Source: Sipunculus nudus
Lineage: Eukaryota > Annelida > Sipuncula > Golfingiida > Sipunculidae
Assembly (NCBI GenBank): GCA_026874595.1
Contig: CM049306.1
Location: forward strand, 40,238,019-40,302,018
Direction of reading: 5' to 3'
DNA length: 64,000 nt
How positions within the stretch are numbered: position 1 is the first letter of the stretch; each line of letters opens with the position of its first letter. The notes under the pieces are model-generated. The model did not search any database. It had not been told where the DNA came from and was given only the letters and a program-made list of their open reading frames with translations. Positions 34,335 through 45,800 of this stretch are shown here, piece by piece. The translations under genes were made by a program, and so were the position numbers.

Positions 34335-36827
34335 CTTGGTGTCATTCGATGCTCCCAAGTTTGTAAAATGGCATATCCAATATCCGCTAAAATCCGCTTT
34401 TGGGAGACTTTGTTAGAACGATTTTAAATTTATATATTTTAAATAAACAATTACATAAATGGTACCTTATAACGTGATATTAGAAGCCAAGTTTTCATAT
34501 TAATGCACATAAAGCAAGTCATAGTCACGAAGAGATGAGTACTTGAATGATCAACTTAAAAAACTGGTTATCAGGATTTCTTTTTTTCATTTCAGTTTCA
34601 ATTAAAAAATATGAAAATACATTCATATTCGAAATTGATTGGGTAGTTTCGTATTAAAGCCAGTGAAACATTCACTGTACATAATATTGTCCCGTTAGAA
34701 GCATATTCCTATTCTACTTCTGTGTTTTAATATTTTAAAGTATATTTAATTGAATTTAAATTTTAATTTTTTTAAATATAGGTATATTATTTATTAAAAG
34801 TATCATAGCAATTCCCTTATTTCGTGAAATAAGTGGCCCAATTTTTTACATTAAGGCACATAAAGGATGTCAGAAGCAGTTTTATAATCGTCTTTATTGA
34901 AAGGCACTATTTACATAGTCTTATAAACTTATTTTTAAATTTTAATTTTATATGAAAATATATTCATATTAAAGAATATTAGGGCGTTTCAAAGCCAGCA
35001 GAACAACCACTTTTCATTATTTTTGTCTGCTGGAAGCATTTACAATTTTCAATTTCTATGCTTGAATCTATAAATTTAAAATCTAATTTTATTAAAATTT
35101 TAAAATATGTTCAGAGTTGGAAAAATATAATCAAGGGGGATATTTCCACATGATTGCAAAGAAAATATAATAGAAATTGAAATTTTTATTCTCATCATTT
35201 TTAAACTTTTATTTTCTATTGAATTACCTTTCATGGTTAATTAGGTAGTTGAATTGGACAAATATTACGTGAAGGGGATAACCAATTGATAGTTGGCAAT
35301 ATGTTACCTATCAGGTATATTCTTATAGATGAGAAATATTCTATCAGATGGTGGATCCCCCGGTGTTGATTTTCTTAGATAAAATTGTAGATTTATTGGA
35401 AAATTTAAGATTATTTTTCGAGAAAAAAAAAATCTGTATAACAAACTACGATTACAGCTTGAATCAGAAATATAGACATTGTGGACAAATTCAGTAAATT
35501 AGACAGTTTTCAACGTTTGCCACATATTAATGGTTATATGACACTTTGAAATATCTGCGGAGTTTTTAAAATTAGAAAATATTTTAAATATCTAACTGCA
35601 TTACTCTATGATAAATTGATAATAGCATCAATAAATCAAATTTTCACAGAACCAGGGTTAATAATTCATAATTACCTAAAATACCATGGAATCAGAAAAT
35701 ATGAAAATACAAATTATAGTAATACGAATAGGCAGAAAAATTCAAATTTTTTTAGGGCAATGTTTTGTCAGTTATTGAAAATAAAAACCTCAATATATAA
35801 GCGGATTCAGAGGCAAGACCCCCTCTTTTTCGACATGAGGAAACATGTAAATGTAATAATATACTTAGTACCGAAAAGCAGCTGTTACACCAGATCATTC
35901 GTATGTTGCCGTTTTCTTCCATATGCGTCTGTATTAGAGAGATATGTATTCAGAAGACTTTAATACCAATACTCCATGAACTTGTTGACCTATACTAGGG
36001 TGTTAAGGCTCACCCTTTTCAACTGCTTTAAACAAATTCTCCAAACAATTATACATATATAACCAACACCGCCATGATGACCACGACTACCCGTCCCACC
36101 ACACGAATTCACTCACAGTTATATATTAAATATATCAGAAGGTGAAACCTCAAGATTAATACAAAGGAATTGGAATAATTTTGATAGAATAAAAGAAAAA
36201 AAGAAACTACAAACTGGTACACAACTTATGTTTGCTATTCTCTGATCAAAATGTCTGCAATAATGAGCAAGGTATTTTTTTGTAAAACCTAAAATGTATT
36301 GGTTTAATCAGAAAAACTTTGGTCGTCAGTCAATGTAATTTGATTTGAAAATGCCTGCAGGGTCTCACTAAAAAAACGAATATTTTAAATATATCGATAT
36401 TTGAAAATTATATTTAGATTAGATTTACCTTAAAAGTTTAAAACCAGAAGCCCATTGCTTCTAATGGGACCACATTATGAACAGTAGCTGTTTTACTGGC
36501 TTAACACCAAACGCCTAGTCATCATTGAATATGAATGTATTTTCATATTTTTTTAATATTTAAATTAAATATCAATCGAAAAATAAAGTCCTGAAGACCA
36601 ATCAAGTGGAGTCGGTAAGCCAAGTTCATTTCTCTCAGTGACCATGACTTGCTTTATGAGCATTAATGTGAAAACTGGGCTTCTAATATTACGTAATTAG
36701 ATACAGTTTATGTTATTTTTTTTAAATATTAAAATTAAAAACCGTTTTAAAAATTTCCCCACAGCGGATTAAGGCGGACTTTCGGAAATTTTATTCTACA
36801 AAGGCGGGAGCATCGAATGATACCAAG
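34335..36827. mobile_element. Foldback-like element with ~390-bp inverted arms
   Basis: The left arm (34335 to about 34730) and right arm (about 36440 to 36827) are inverted copies. Examples are the CTTGGTGTCATTCGATGCTC end against its reverse complement near 36802-36827, and the GTCATAGTCAC segment near 34530 against GTGACCATGAC near 36640. A further direct copy of arm sequence lies around 34850-35070, so the arm itself is internally repeated. Sequence on both sides aligns to unit 1 around 20040-20080 without it, so it inserted in unit 2 only. A 115-codon ORF in the centre is not recognisable. Confidence 0.72.
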
Positions 36828-37286
36828 ACACTCGTAAATCACGCGGGAACCGCATGAACGGAGTGGCGTCTTAAAAAAAGGTTACAAAAAAATGTTGACA
36901 GACCAATAAAATAACTTGATAACATTATCATTAAAATAGCCATCCGACTAGATACAATGTGTAGTAAGGTCCTTATTTTCTGTCTGTTTGACGATCAACA
37001 CATCAACTCCAAAAAAATGGTATAGAATGAAATATCATAAACTATAGATAATACACATATTTAACATTATATTTATAGTGTTATAAAAAATCTGACCTTT
37101 TATATGGTCCACCATCTGTGTACAGATCATTCTTCACTATGTGTGGACAATTCACTGAGTGAACAAATCTATCTTGAAACAATATTTGAAATAGCTATTG
37201 ATATATTTGGTTGGGTGCTTTGTGATAACTCCAGATCGTTTTGTTCTGGCATATCGTTAGTTTCCTCAAGGAATCAAACTATTTGT

Positions 37287-38264
37287 CTAATTTGTCTGAT
37301 TCATCTGTGGAGTAACAGAGACCTTTTCAAATATACAAGGACAGCAACTTCTAAACAGATCGAATGCCGAGTGCCGAAAGACCTTATTAGTTCCCATGTA
37401 TATAATAGGATTCCAGAAGCTATTACTTAATGCCATCACGTGGATCAATATTTCCAGCCATATAGGAAGGTGTTTAAGTGATCCGAGGGTAGCTTTGAAG
37501 ATATGTTCCACGATAAAAGGTAACCATGCTATGTAGAAAGCCAGAACGATTATCAGCAATGTCATGACGGCTTTCCGGTTCCGCTTAAACCCCTCATTGG
37601 CTAGGTTGTTCGCGCCGACGGTGTCAGATATTTGCTGGGAATGCCGATGGCTTATCCGCCAGATTTTAAAATAAATCACAGTTATAAACGATGAAGAGGG
37701 GACGAATATCACTGCATTATATATTATCCACTGAGTAGGGTATTTAGCTACATCGAAGTAACACGCTACTTCGTTTATGCTGAATTGATACCCTCCATAT
37801 CCAAATAATGGGATCACCCAAAGCACAGTACTCAAACCCCACACGGAGCAAACCATAATAGCGCAGCGTTTGTTAGTGAATATGTCATTGCACTGTAATG
37901 GGTACGCGATAGATATATAACGGTCGAGACTTAAAGCAACCAATGTTAACACTGAAACTACCCAAGTGACGGAGTTCATAAATCCGACTGAATCGCACAC
38001 ACGCGGGTCAAGCTGGTCTGAAAATGTGTAATGTATTAAGGGTATCGCTGTTGTCAAGCCGACTCCTATGTCTGCAACCGCCAAAGATACCATCAAGTAC
38101 CCAGTGACATTCTGTAGTCTTTGTGTGCGAACGATAATCCCAATTGTGATACAGTTCCCGCTGATTATGAATACAGTTATGATACTGAGAATGCAGAACA
38201 CTGCGGCATTGTATTCCATCTGCAGGTTCCCACCCATGGTTAGGCGAATGTAACAATTCAACAA
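37287..38264 (-). CDS. Class A (rhodopsin-like) G-protein-coupled receptor, single exon
   Basis: This is a predicted plasma-membrane 7TM receptor of 325 aa signalling through G proteins; the ligand is unknown. Visible landmarks: GN in TM1 (36-37), LAVAD in TM2 (61-65), Cys90 at the top of TM3 paired with Cys168 in extracellular loop 2, DRY (114-116), a short basic third intracellular loop (about 205-232), WLPF in TM6 (247-250), NPIIY in TM7 (285-289) and CCPC (307-310), a likely palmitoylation site. The overall pattern, with HRHSQQIS after TM5 and ALSNSFWNPIIY, recalls GPR21/GPR52-type or amine-like orphan receptors, but this is memory-based. The start could be Met1 (38264) or Met10 (38237), the latter giving a more typical short N-terminus. 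It reads open throughout with no intron. A truncated copy lies at 20570-21503. Confidence 0.92.
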   Translation of the reverse strand: MLNCYIRLTMGGNLQMEYNAAVFCILSIITVFIISGNCITIGIIVRTQRLQNVTGYLMVSLAVADIGVGLTTAIPLIHYTFSDQLDPRVCDSVGFMNSVTWVVSVLTLVALSLDRYISIAYPLQCNDIFTNKRCAIMVCSVWGLSTVLWVIPLFGYGGYQFSINEVACYFDVAKYPTQWIIYNAVIFVPSSSFITVIYFKIWRISHRHSQQISDTVGANNLANEGFKRNRKAVMTLLIIVLAFYIAWLPFIVEHIFKATLGSLKHLPIWLEILIHVMALSNSFWNPIIYMGTNKVFRHSAFDLFRSCCPCIFEKVSVTPQMNQTN

Positions 38265-38299
38265 CGGTCTTAGGATATATCGTCAGTACTTGAAAGCAC

Positions 38300-41200
38300 G
38301 TGTTCTCTATTCCATTCCATAAATGACACCTTACCACAATCTGTTGACGTTGACTTTTAACGAGATCAGATAAACCGGGCAGTGATTACAACAGACCATA
38401 GCCCAAGAGGAATCGTAAAAGGCCATGCATGGAAGCATTCACCTTCATCAGTACGCGAAACCTGTTGAAGGTACATTTAGCTGATACATAAATGCCGAGT
38501 GAAACTGCTAATGCTATAATGGCTTTTTTCTTACCTTGCGGTTAGGAACCCATTTCTCTCAGGAAACACGTGGTTGGGTTACAAAATCGAAGTGAACTGG
38601 AGCGGAAGAACATCCATTTATTTTATGCTTGTGGGTCTTTGAAATCCGGAACAACAATTTCAAATTACTACCGGTGATGGTTGGTCAAAGCGAGGCTTCT
38701 TATTGTCGGTAAACCCCCAGGCTTCTGCTTACTCCAGCATAAAGTACACAAGATTCTTATATTAGAAAAATGTAATATGAGCCCTTCTTCTATATTTACT
38801 GTGACACCGTTACGTCGTTAGCCTTTGGTACGGCGTTGCAAATATATTACGATAAAAACCAGAAACAAGATACATGTATAATATGAGGAGCTCATTAGGG
38901 CTCCGAAACCTTTGAAACATGATACGGTTTCTGTCGTTTATTGTTCAATCATCTATATAAATAGGTTCCATGCGATTAAACCAGGTAATGATAAAGGTAA
39001 CATGAGTATAAGTCGAAGAATAATCAATCATGTGAATTATGAGAAAGACAAATATGTTGCCACGAGTTTCGATTGAAGTGTCACTTGAGACTTCTACATG
39101 CAGGAATAATTCATTAATCATTTAATCCCCTTTATTTTCCTTGAAGCTGACTTATTGAGCACATAAATTCAACCTGGGATACCATACACATTTCTTTTAG
39201 GTTTAGAACAAAGAGGATATACACCAGATAAAGCATTTATATTTTTTGTATTTGTTGTGATTGATTCCATCCTTTTGCACATTTGCTTTGAAGGGATAAT
39301 TTATTTTTCCTCGTTTCAAGTACTTAATATATGAAGTAATTTGATTATATGAAATTAAATTAATTTGCGCTTTTGGGGACTAAGCAAAAAGGCTGCCGGC
39401 TCGAATTCCCGAAAAGAATTTCCTGCCTTGGACGTATTCAACTTCCCACGGTCGGCTGTGTCAGTCTCAATATGGAGGTCCAAATGCGGATCCAAAGGGG
39501 GGGGGGGGGGGGGCGGGAGGGTTTAAGGGGTCCGGAACCCCCCCCCCCCTCTTTTTTTTTTTCATTGGAAGCAACCTTTTTTTAAAGGGTTTCAGTTCAG
39601 ACCAAATTTTGCGGCCTGGACCCTCCTTTTCCGGAACTGGGTACCATATTTTAGGTTATTCATTAGTTCTCCTTGGTTGGACCCCCCCCCCCCTTTTTTT
39701 TCTAAATCCTGGATCCGCCCCTGAGGTCTGATTATATATATATATATATACATGTATATACAGTCTAACCGCTTATTGTCATGTCGGTGGTGTATGCTTA
39801 AATTATGATAAGAACCGGGATGAGACATTATGCGGGCTTCAACATCGATGTCCTTTTCTAGTCATAGAAGAAGTGTTATGTCTCAAATAATATTAAATAA
39901 ACCGTCAATAACAAGGAAACAAAACGATAATGAATAATTTTATGTCAGGACGGCATATCAAGTTACGTTTATGCGCACTTGACAATTTATTTCCTGTAAG
40001 TTTTGTGTCGCAAAAACTGACGAAATCCCGACTTGCCAACAAAATGAGACGTAGCGTCTGGGCCATGAGGTCAACTGTCTAGAAATATGCGGCATGGTTA
40101 TAATGTTATGCGTTGGCAAACTATTCTACTAGAGACTAATTTTCCGATTATTGCGCCTTATTTCCCGGATGTCTTATTAATGACTCAAACTTCAATGATC
40201 GTCTTCATGATAGGACTGTACCTGGGAGAGGGCATCTTCATGCCATCGTCAAAATTCCGCGGCGATTGAGGTTTTGGGACCGGGTATCTCCTCCAGTGTT
40301 CACAACACCTTCACCTTTTTTGTGGACCCTTAACGGGGATTTCCAGTGATAAGCAACGTTAACAGCTAGGCGAAACGTCACCGAGGTGTAAACCACAGCC
40401 TTGAAAGGCCAGGAGTTCATCATGTATGACATGTGATCGCAAACATCGCCCTTGTTAACGAATAAAGAAACGCAATGATCTGGATTACCTTGGTATCATA
40501 AGACGTTAATTAGCTATGTGACGGACAGTGATCCGCATCCATCACTATACTTACCTGCCGCACACATGTGGGAGATGCGATCGTTGTTTCGCCTGACCGA
40601 TTATGGGCTCTTGGCCTCGCTGATCGCCCTGTCGGCGTTTGACGTGATATTAACTGCGAAGTGATATCACTGCCAATGGTTCCGAGCAGGACAATAAACG
40701 GGATTTTGACAATATTCCATGATATAAAACGGTCAGATTTACCAAAGTTTATATAAGAAATGGTTTTGGATTTCAGATTTATATGACAATAAACGAGCTT
40801 TTCTATTAACCGATATAACAACATGTGGGCTTGACTGTATATATATATATATATAAAATCCCCCAACCCAGCGTAACATTTCATGAATTATTAGTAAAAC
40901 AACGAACCAATCAGGGAGGTCGCGTGCGGCACGTCTATGCGGCGGGGAAAACTAATTTAGATCACCCATCTGGATGGCGATGGAAGACGTTACGGAGAAT
41001 CTGTTCAACATGGTAACTTTCCGGTGCATGTGTTTTTGTTGCGCGCCTGTTTAAAATTGATGCTATAGCGGGCCATGCAGGAGGCCAGAAGCTTGAAACC
41101 CGGCTCTGAGGAAGATAGGATTGAGAAGATAGTGCTGATAATCTTTATATTTTGAAATTATACTTGATTTCAAAAAGACTGCTTCAAATTGTTTTCCACA

Positions 41201-42800
41201 CGTTTTTTCTGGGGTTAATAATTTTTTATATGCGTTTGCCCAAAGCATCAATTACAAAATAGTAATGGATGTAAACGATGTAAACGCGCATTTCACCAGG
41301 ACTTGCCAAGTGCATCAGATATGTTCTGTCGTTATTTCTCATAGTGGATTGATGAACGGTTTGCTTTGATCTCACTAACGATCCACAAAAGAACTGAAAA
41401 TGTGAAATACCGAGTATTCAGTTGACATAACCTGCCACATAACTGCAAAGATAAAACCGGAAGCCAGTTAAGATGCATCATATATAAAGTATATGTCTGC
41501 TAGATTTGCACAATTTGCCACATTTTTAAAATAAATTTTCCAGGAAAATTTATACAATTTTCATGTAAGATTTTATACTTTTATTAAAGCCAGAGTAGAA
41601 GCACTGGATAGATCTATTGACATTACAGCGGAAAATGCCCTGGCCTCGACTTTGAACCAGGGTTTTCTATAACGCAATTGACGCATCGCGTTTAAACATC
41701 GGAACAATGTTTCCGTCTGAATAGGCCTCTCTGGCATGATCAAGGATAAGAAGGAAATAAAGAGACCGGGAACTACCAGGTGAACTGGCAGTCAAAAAGC
41801 TACATCCGAGTATAAAAGCAAGTTAGCATGGTAACCAAAGTCATTCGGTCTTATTAAAATATCTTAGAAATCACCTGAAAGCACGAAGTTTGGGTCTCTT
41901 TTTGGTATTTTACAACTATATTCTGTTTGGATCATGGTTGGTAATTTCCCCTCTTTTAGTTCACAACTTTAAAAAAAAGATGAAAATTAATTTATAACTG
42001 GTCTTTAAATTGCTGCAGGCAATATTTCACCTTCACTAGCTGTCTATTTTGTCTTACCATTAACCAAAAGTTTACTCTCCCTAGCTTTTGTAAATTCGTG
42101 TCCATCACAAATGTTACTCGTGAAGACTTCCGGCCCACGCAACAAACCATAGCAAAACACGAGTCTTCCTCAAACCAAAGCATGTTTCTTATTTGATCAT
42201 GAATTGATTTAAAAGTGTTGAACACCCTGTCAATTGAAGCACAAGACACTGGCGAATGCTGCTGCCAGCAAACCCTACACTATAATCCGTTTCACCACCA
42301 GCTGTCACCCTGTTTTTTTTGTAGGTAATTTTCTTAAAAGTTTATATTTGTCAATAATTCCTAGAAAACTACATTGGAAAGTGACAACCAAATATAGCAA
42401 TTCAGAATTTTACAATAAATTCCCATTTTATGTTTCACAAATTTATAGTCTCTTCCAATGATCTGGCAGATATGATGTGTCCCTGCATGAGTAGCCATCT
42501 TTGTTTTAGCTAGATATAATTTTTAGAGTGTTTGCATGACATCATCCAATCAGCAGCTGTCAACAGAGGCTGTTTCTGCATGTGACCAATGAACTTGACC
42601 GCCACAAACTTTAATTAAGGTATTTATTTATCTTGTTGAAAATTAGGTCTACCCTACACTATAATTGTTTCCCTTGAAATGATACTAATAAAAATCTTCA
42701 TAGCAAAAAAAAAAAAAAAAAAAAAAAAACCAAGGCCTACAGGCCTAATGCGAACCTGTGCAATCCTTTTCAAGAACATGTGTAACATGTATATGAACAA
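38300..42800. other. Spacer upstream of the GPCR, mostly unassigned
   Basis: It contains a hAT-like MITE (39486-39722), a GC-richer island at about 40550-40670 with a minus-strand GCAG|gtaagt donor-like site (junction near 40557), another donor-like AAG|gtaaga near 38537, and a 28-base poly-A at about 42705. The donor-like sites could belong to untranslated GPCR exons but nothing proves it. Confidence 0.5.
39486..39722. mobile_element. hAT-like MITE with GCGGATCC ends
   Basis: Left GCGGATCCAAAGG and right CTGGATCCGCCCCT are inverted, and flanks gaggtcca and gaggtctg agree at 6 of 8 positions. The interior holds G and C homopolymers and a tttaaagggtttca stretch shared with 15886-16068. Confidence 0.68.
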
Positions 42801-42839
42801 TGCAAGTACTAAACACTTAGAACAAGAAACAATTTAACA

Positions 42840-45800
42840 AACATCACTGCTGCAATTCTGGCATGGGTGCACACAACACAAAAACTAGAATATGGGTAGT
42901 CAACAAGTGACTATGTATATCCTCCAAAATCAGAGTGGGAAAGGTGAAGTGAGGCATGGATTGAGTGGCAAGGGGAAATAGAGTGAGGCATGTTGCATAA
43001 CAGCCTGGATGTCTGCAGCCGAAATGTGTATGTAGGTTGCGCCACCTACCACAAAATCCAGAAAGCTGTCCAAGATGTATAAACATGCAAAATTTTAGGC
43101 AGATATGTCAAACCACTACTGAGATATGAGTGATTTTAGCCCACGGCAGACAAACAGATGGTCACTGTGCAAAAATTGGTGGCAGGTGGCGCCACCAATA
43201 TTGTGTATGATTGAGAGATATGTGAGATCTATCCACATGCAAAATTTCAGTGGGATATGTCAAACCAGTCCTGATATATAAGCCTGAATGTGTGCAGCGC
43301 ATACATGAATATAGGTGGCGCCACCTGCCAAAAAAAAAATCCAGAAAATGTATGATTGTTAAGGTATCTAGAACTATTCCCATAGCTTACTTGATACCTG
43401 TCAGTCTCAAAAGGAACACCACAAAGGGCAAATATAAGATCAAAACACATAGCAAAAAATCAAGGAAATCCATGCAAGAATTATTGAGAAACAGGTGCTT
43501 CTGTATGAATTTTTATTCAATACAAGCCAACTGTACTGCACTTTCATATATGATGATAATATTTATTAAGAAATATTTGAGCTAATCCTTTGCAAGATTA
43601 CATTAATATACATCCGACTGCCTTCACTTTAACAGTTCTTGAGATAATATGATCAAAAGGAATTTAAAGATGATTGCCTGGTGGCCATTTTGGACTTCTG
43701 ACAGGTCTGAAATCAGACAAAAACCATTCTCTAAATCGGACCAAAAATTGAAGGAAAATTACTGAAACTGCACTGAAAAAAAGATTTCTAAGGTGGCTAA
43801 CTGGCAGACATAATGGATTTCTGACAAATCTGACATTTGATATCACACATCCTCCAATAAGAGACCAAACTTGGGGCAAATTCTCCAAATGATGTTACAG
43901 TAATGAATGTCCAAAACAATTCAAAAGGCATGTTCAGGCGCTCATATCAGATTTATAGATATGCAAATGTAAAAGTGTAGGTCCAATATTTTTTATTATC
44001 ACTCTGCTTTTCAATGGGGTCAGCAGGGTTGGTAAACTGCAAAACCTGAAAGAAAAGAAATGCAGAAAGCAGTCTAAGAGTCTCATAATAAAATAAAGCC
44101 ATCCTAAATCAAGTACACATCCACATATTATGAGAACAAACACTTGCTTTTATATGTGGTGATTTATATAAAAATATTCAGATATCTAGGAAACTACGTT
44201 TATTGCTATGATTCCATAAAATAAACTGCAAAATGTTCCCATCATCCTATAAATCAGTAGCTAAACCTTAATACTATACTCTCATAGTGTTAATTCCTGG
44301 CTGAAGTATTCCAAAAACAGTGTTTTGTTATGCAGTAACGAGGTACTTAGTAGGTGAGCTATATGTGAAAGATCAAAGAATTGGGATAAAAGGTTTGGCT
44401 TAAAATGCATCCACAGGCTTTTCAAAGAAGTTGGTTCTGTGACCTTGACCTTTGACCTTGTGACCTCAAAATAATTATGGTTCGTCCCCTGTTGGTAGGT
44501 GAGCTGTAGGTGAAAGATGGAAGTTTTGGGATGAAAATTTTGGCTAAAAGAATTATTGCTGGGGGTGCAAACACACCCCATAACTTCGAGAATATAGGTC
44601 GCAGTGACCTAATTTCAGGTTTGCAAGGAGATCTTTTTAGAACCTCTAAGACTGCATTGGGGTCATGGCCCTAGCCCCTACGGTTACGATTTGTGCCCTG
44701 CTAACGGAAGGACGACGGACAAAGACCCATCGCTATAGCCTAGCATGACTGAAAGTCATCTGAGCTAAAAATCTAGAAAGCTGTCCTGGATGTAAACACA
44801 TGCAAAATTTCAGATGGATAAGTCCAACCAATGCAGAGATATGAGCGTTTTTATCCCAAGGCAGATGAACAGATGAACGCTGTGCAAAAATGGTTGCAGG
44901 TGGCGCCACCATTTTTAGTGTATGTTATAAAGCTTTCCAAGGGCTACTTTTGTGCAAAATCTTTAGCCTTATTGGTTAAACGGTTCCCGAGATATGTGGG
45001 TTTATGTGTGGAAACAGACGCACAAATGGACGCTGGGCAGAGAGGAAAGGTCAGAGGTCAATGAAAAATGAGGGCGCACCAGTTCACATGTGACTGATCA
45101 TAATTCCGAATTTTAAAAAATTCTGCCCAGTGGTTATAAAGAAGTTCTCAGGAAACCTATGCAGCGATGGCGGCAGCGTCGGCGTCTGACTGAAATCAAA
45201 GTATCCGCAAAACTCTGTTTTGGCGGATACAATGATTGTAGCTGGCACCACCAGTCTTATATACAACGAAGAGATATATAAATATGCCCAATGTCAGACT
45301 GATATGTCAAACCCCTCCTGTGAAATAAGCAGGGACATACACTGTGCAAAAATTATTGTATGTGGCGCCACCAGCCTTGTACACTATAAAGCTACCCGAT
45401 ATGTATAAACATGCCAAATTTTAGGCTGATGTATCAAATTCCTCTGTAGAAATAAGCAGGCGCATACACTGCAAAAGTCAATGTAGGTGGCACCACCTGT
45501 CTTATAAGAATACCAACATGTCTTATGAGAAAACCATCAAAGACACATAGACAGGTCAAAATATCAGTCCAATACATCAAACTTCCCAAGAGTTTGATGC
45601 ACTGGGCTGACAAGGCTTAGGTGAGTAAGGCAGTTGCCCCCGAGTGACCTGTAACAAATTGCTGCCTCAAGCTACTGCACTGAGTAAACTCTTGACCTGC
45701 ACCTGGCTAGACTGAGTGAACTTTTGACCTGTACCTGGCTGCACTGAGTGAACTCTTGACCTGTTGCATAATCGGACAAAGTTGGCAGTCTGCCAAAGCT

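Noticed and set aside
35616-35963. 115-codon frame at the centre of the foldback-like element
   Set aside because: No transposase or other motif is visible; Asn/Ile/Lys-rich as expected from AT-rich DNA.
40510-40884. 124-codon minus-strand frame with a good donor-like site
   Set aside because: No recognisable protein; its end is (TA)n-derived. Mentioned only as a possible untranslated GPCR exon.
41992-42730. Possible processed retrocopy ending in the poly-A at about 42705
   Set aside because: The frames upstream of the poly-A match no recognisable gene and no target duplication is visible, so a poly-A run alone is not enough.
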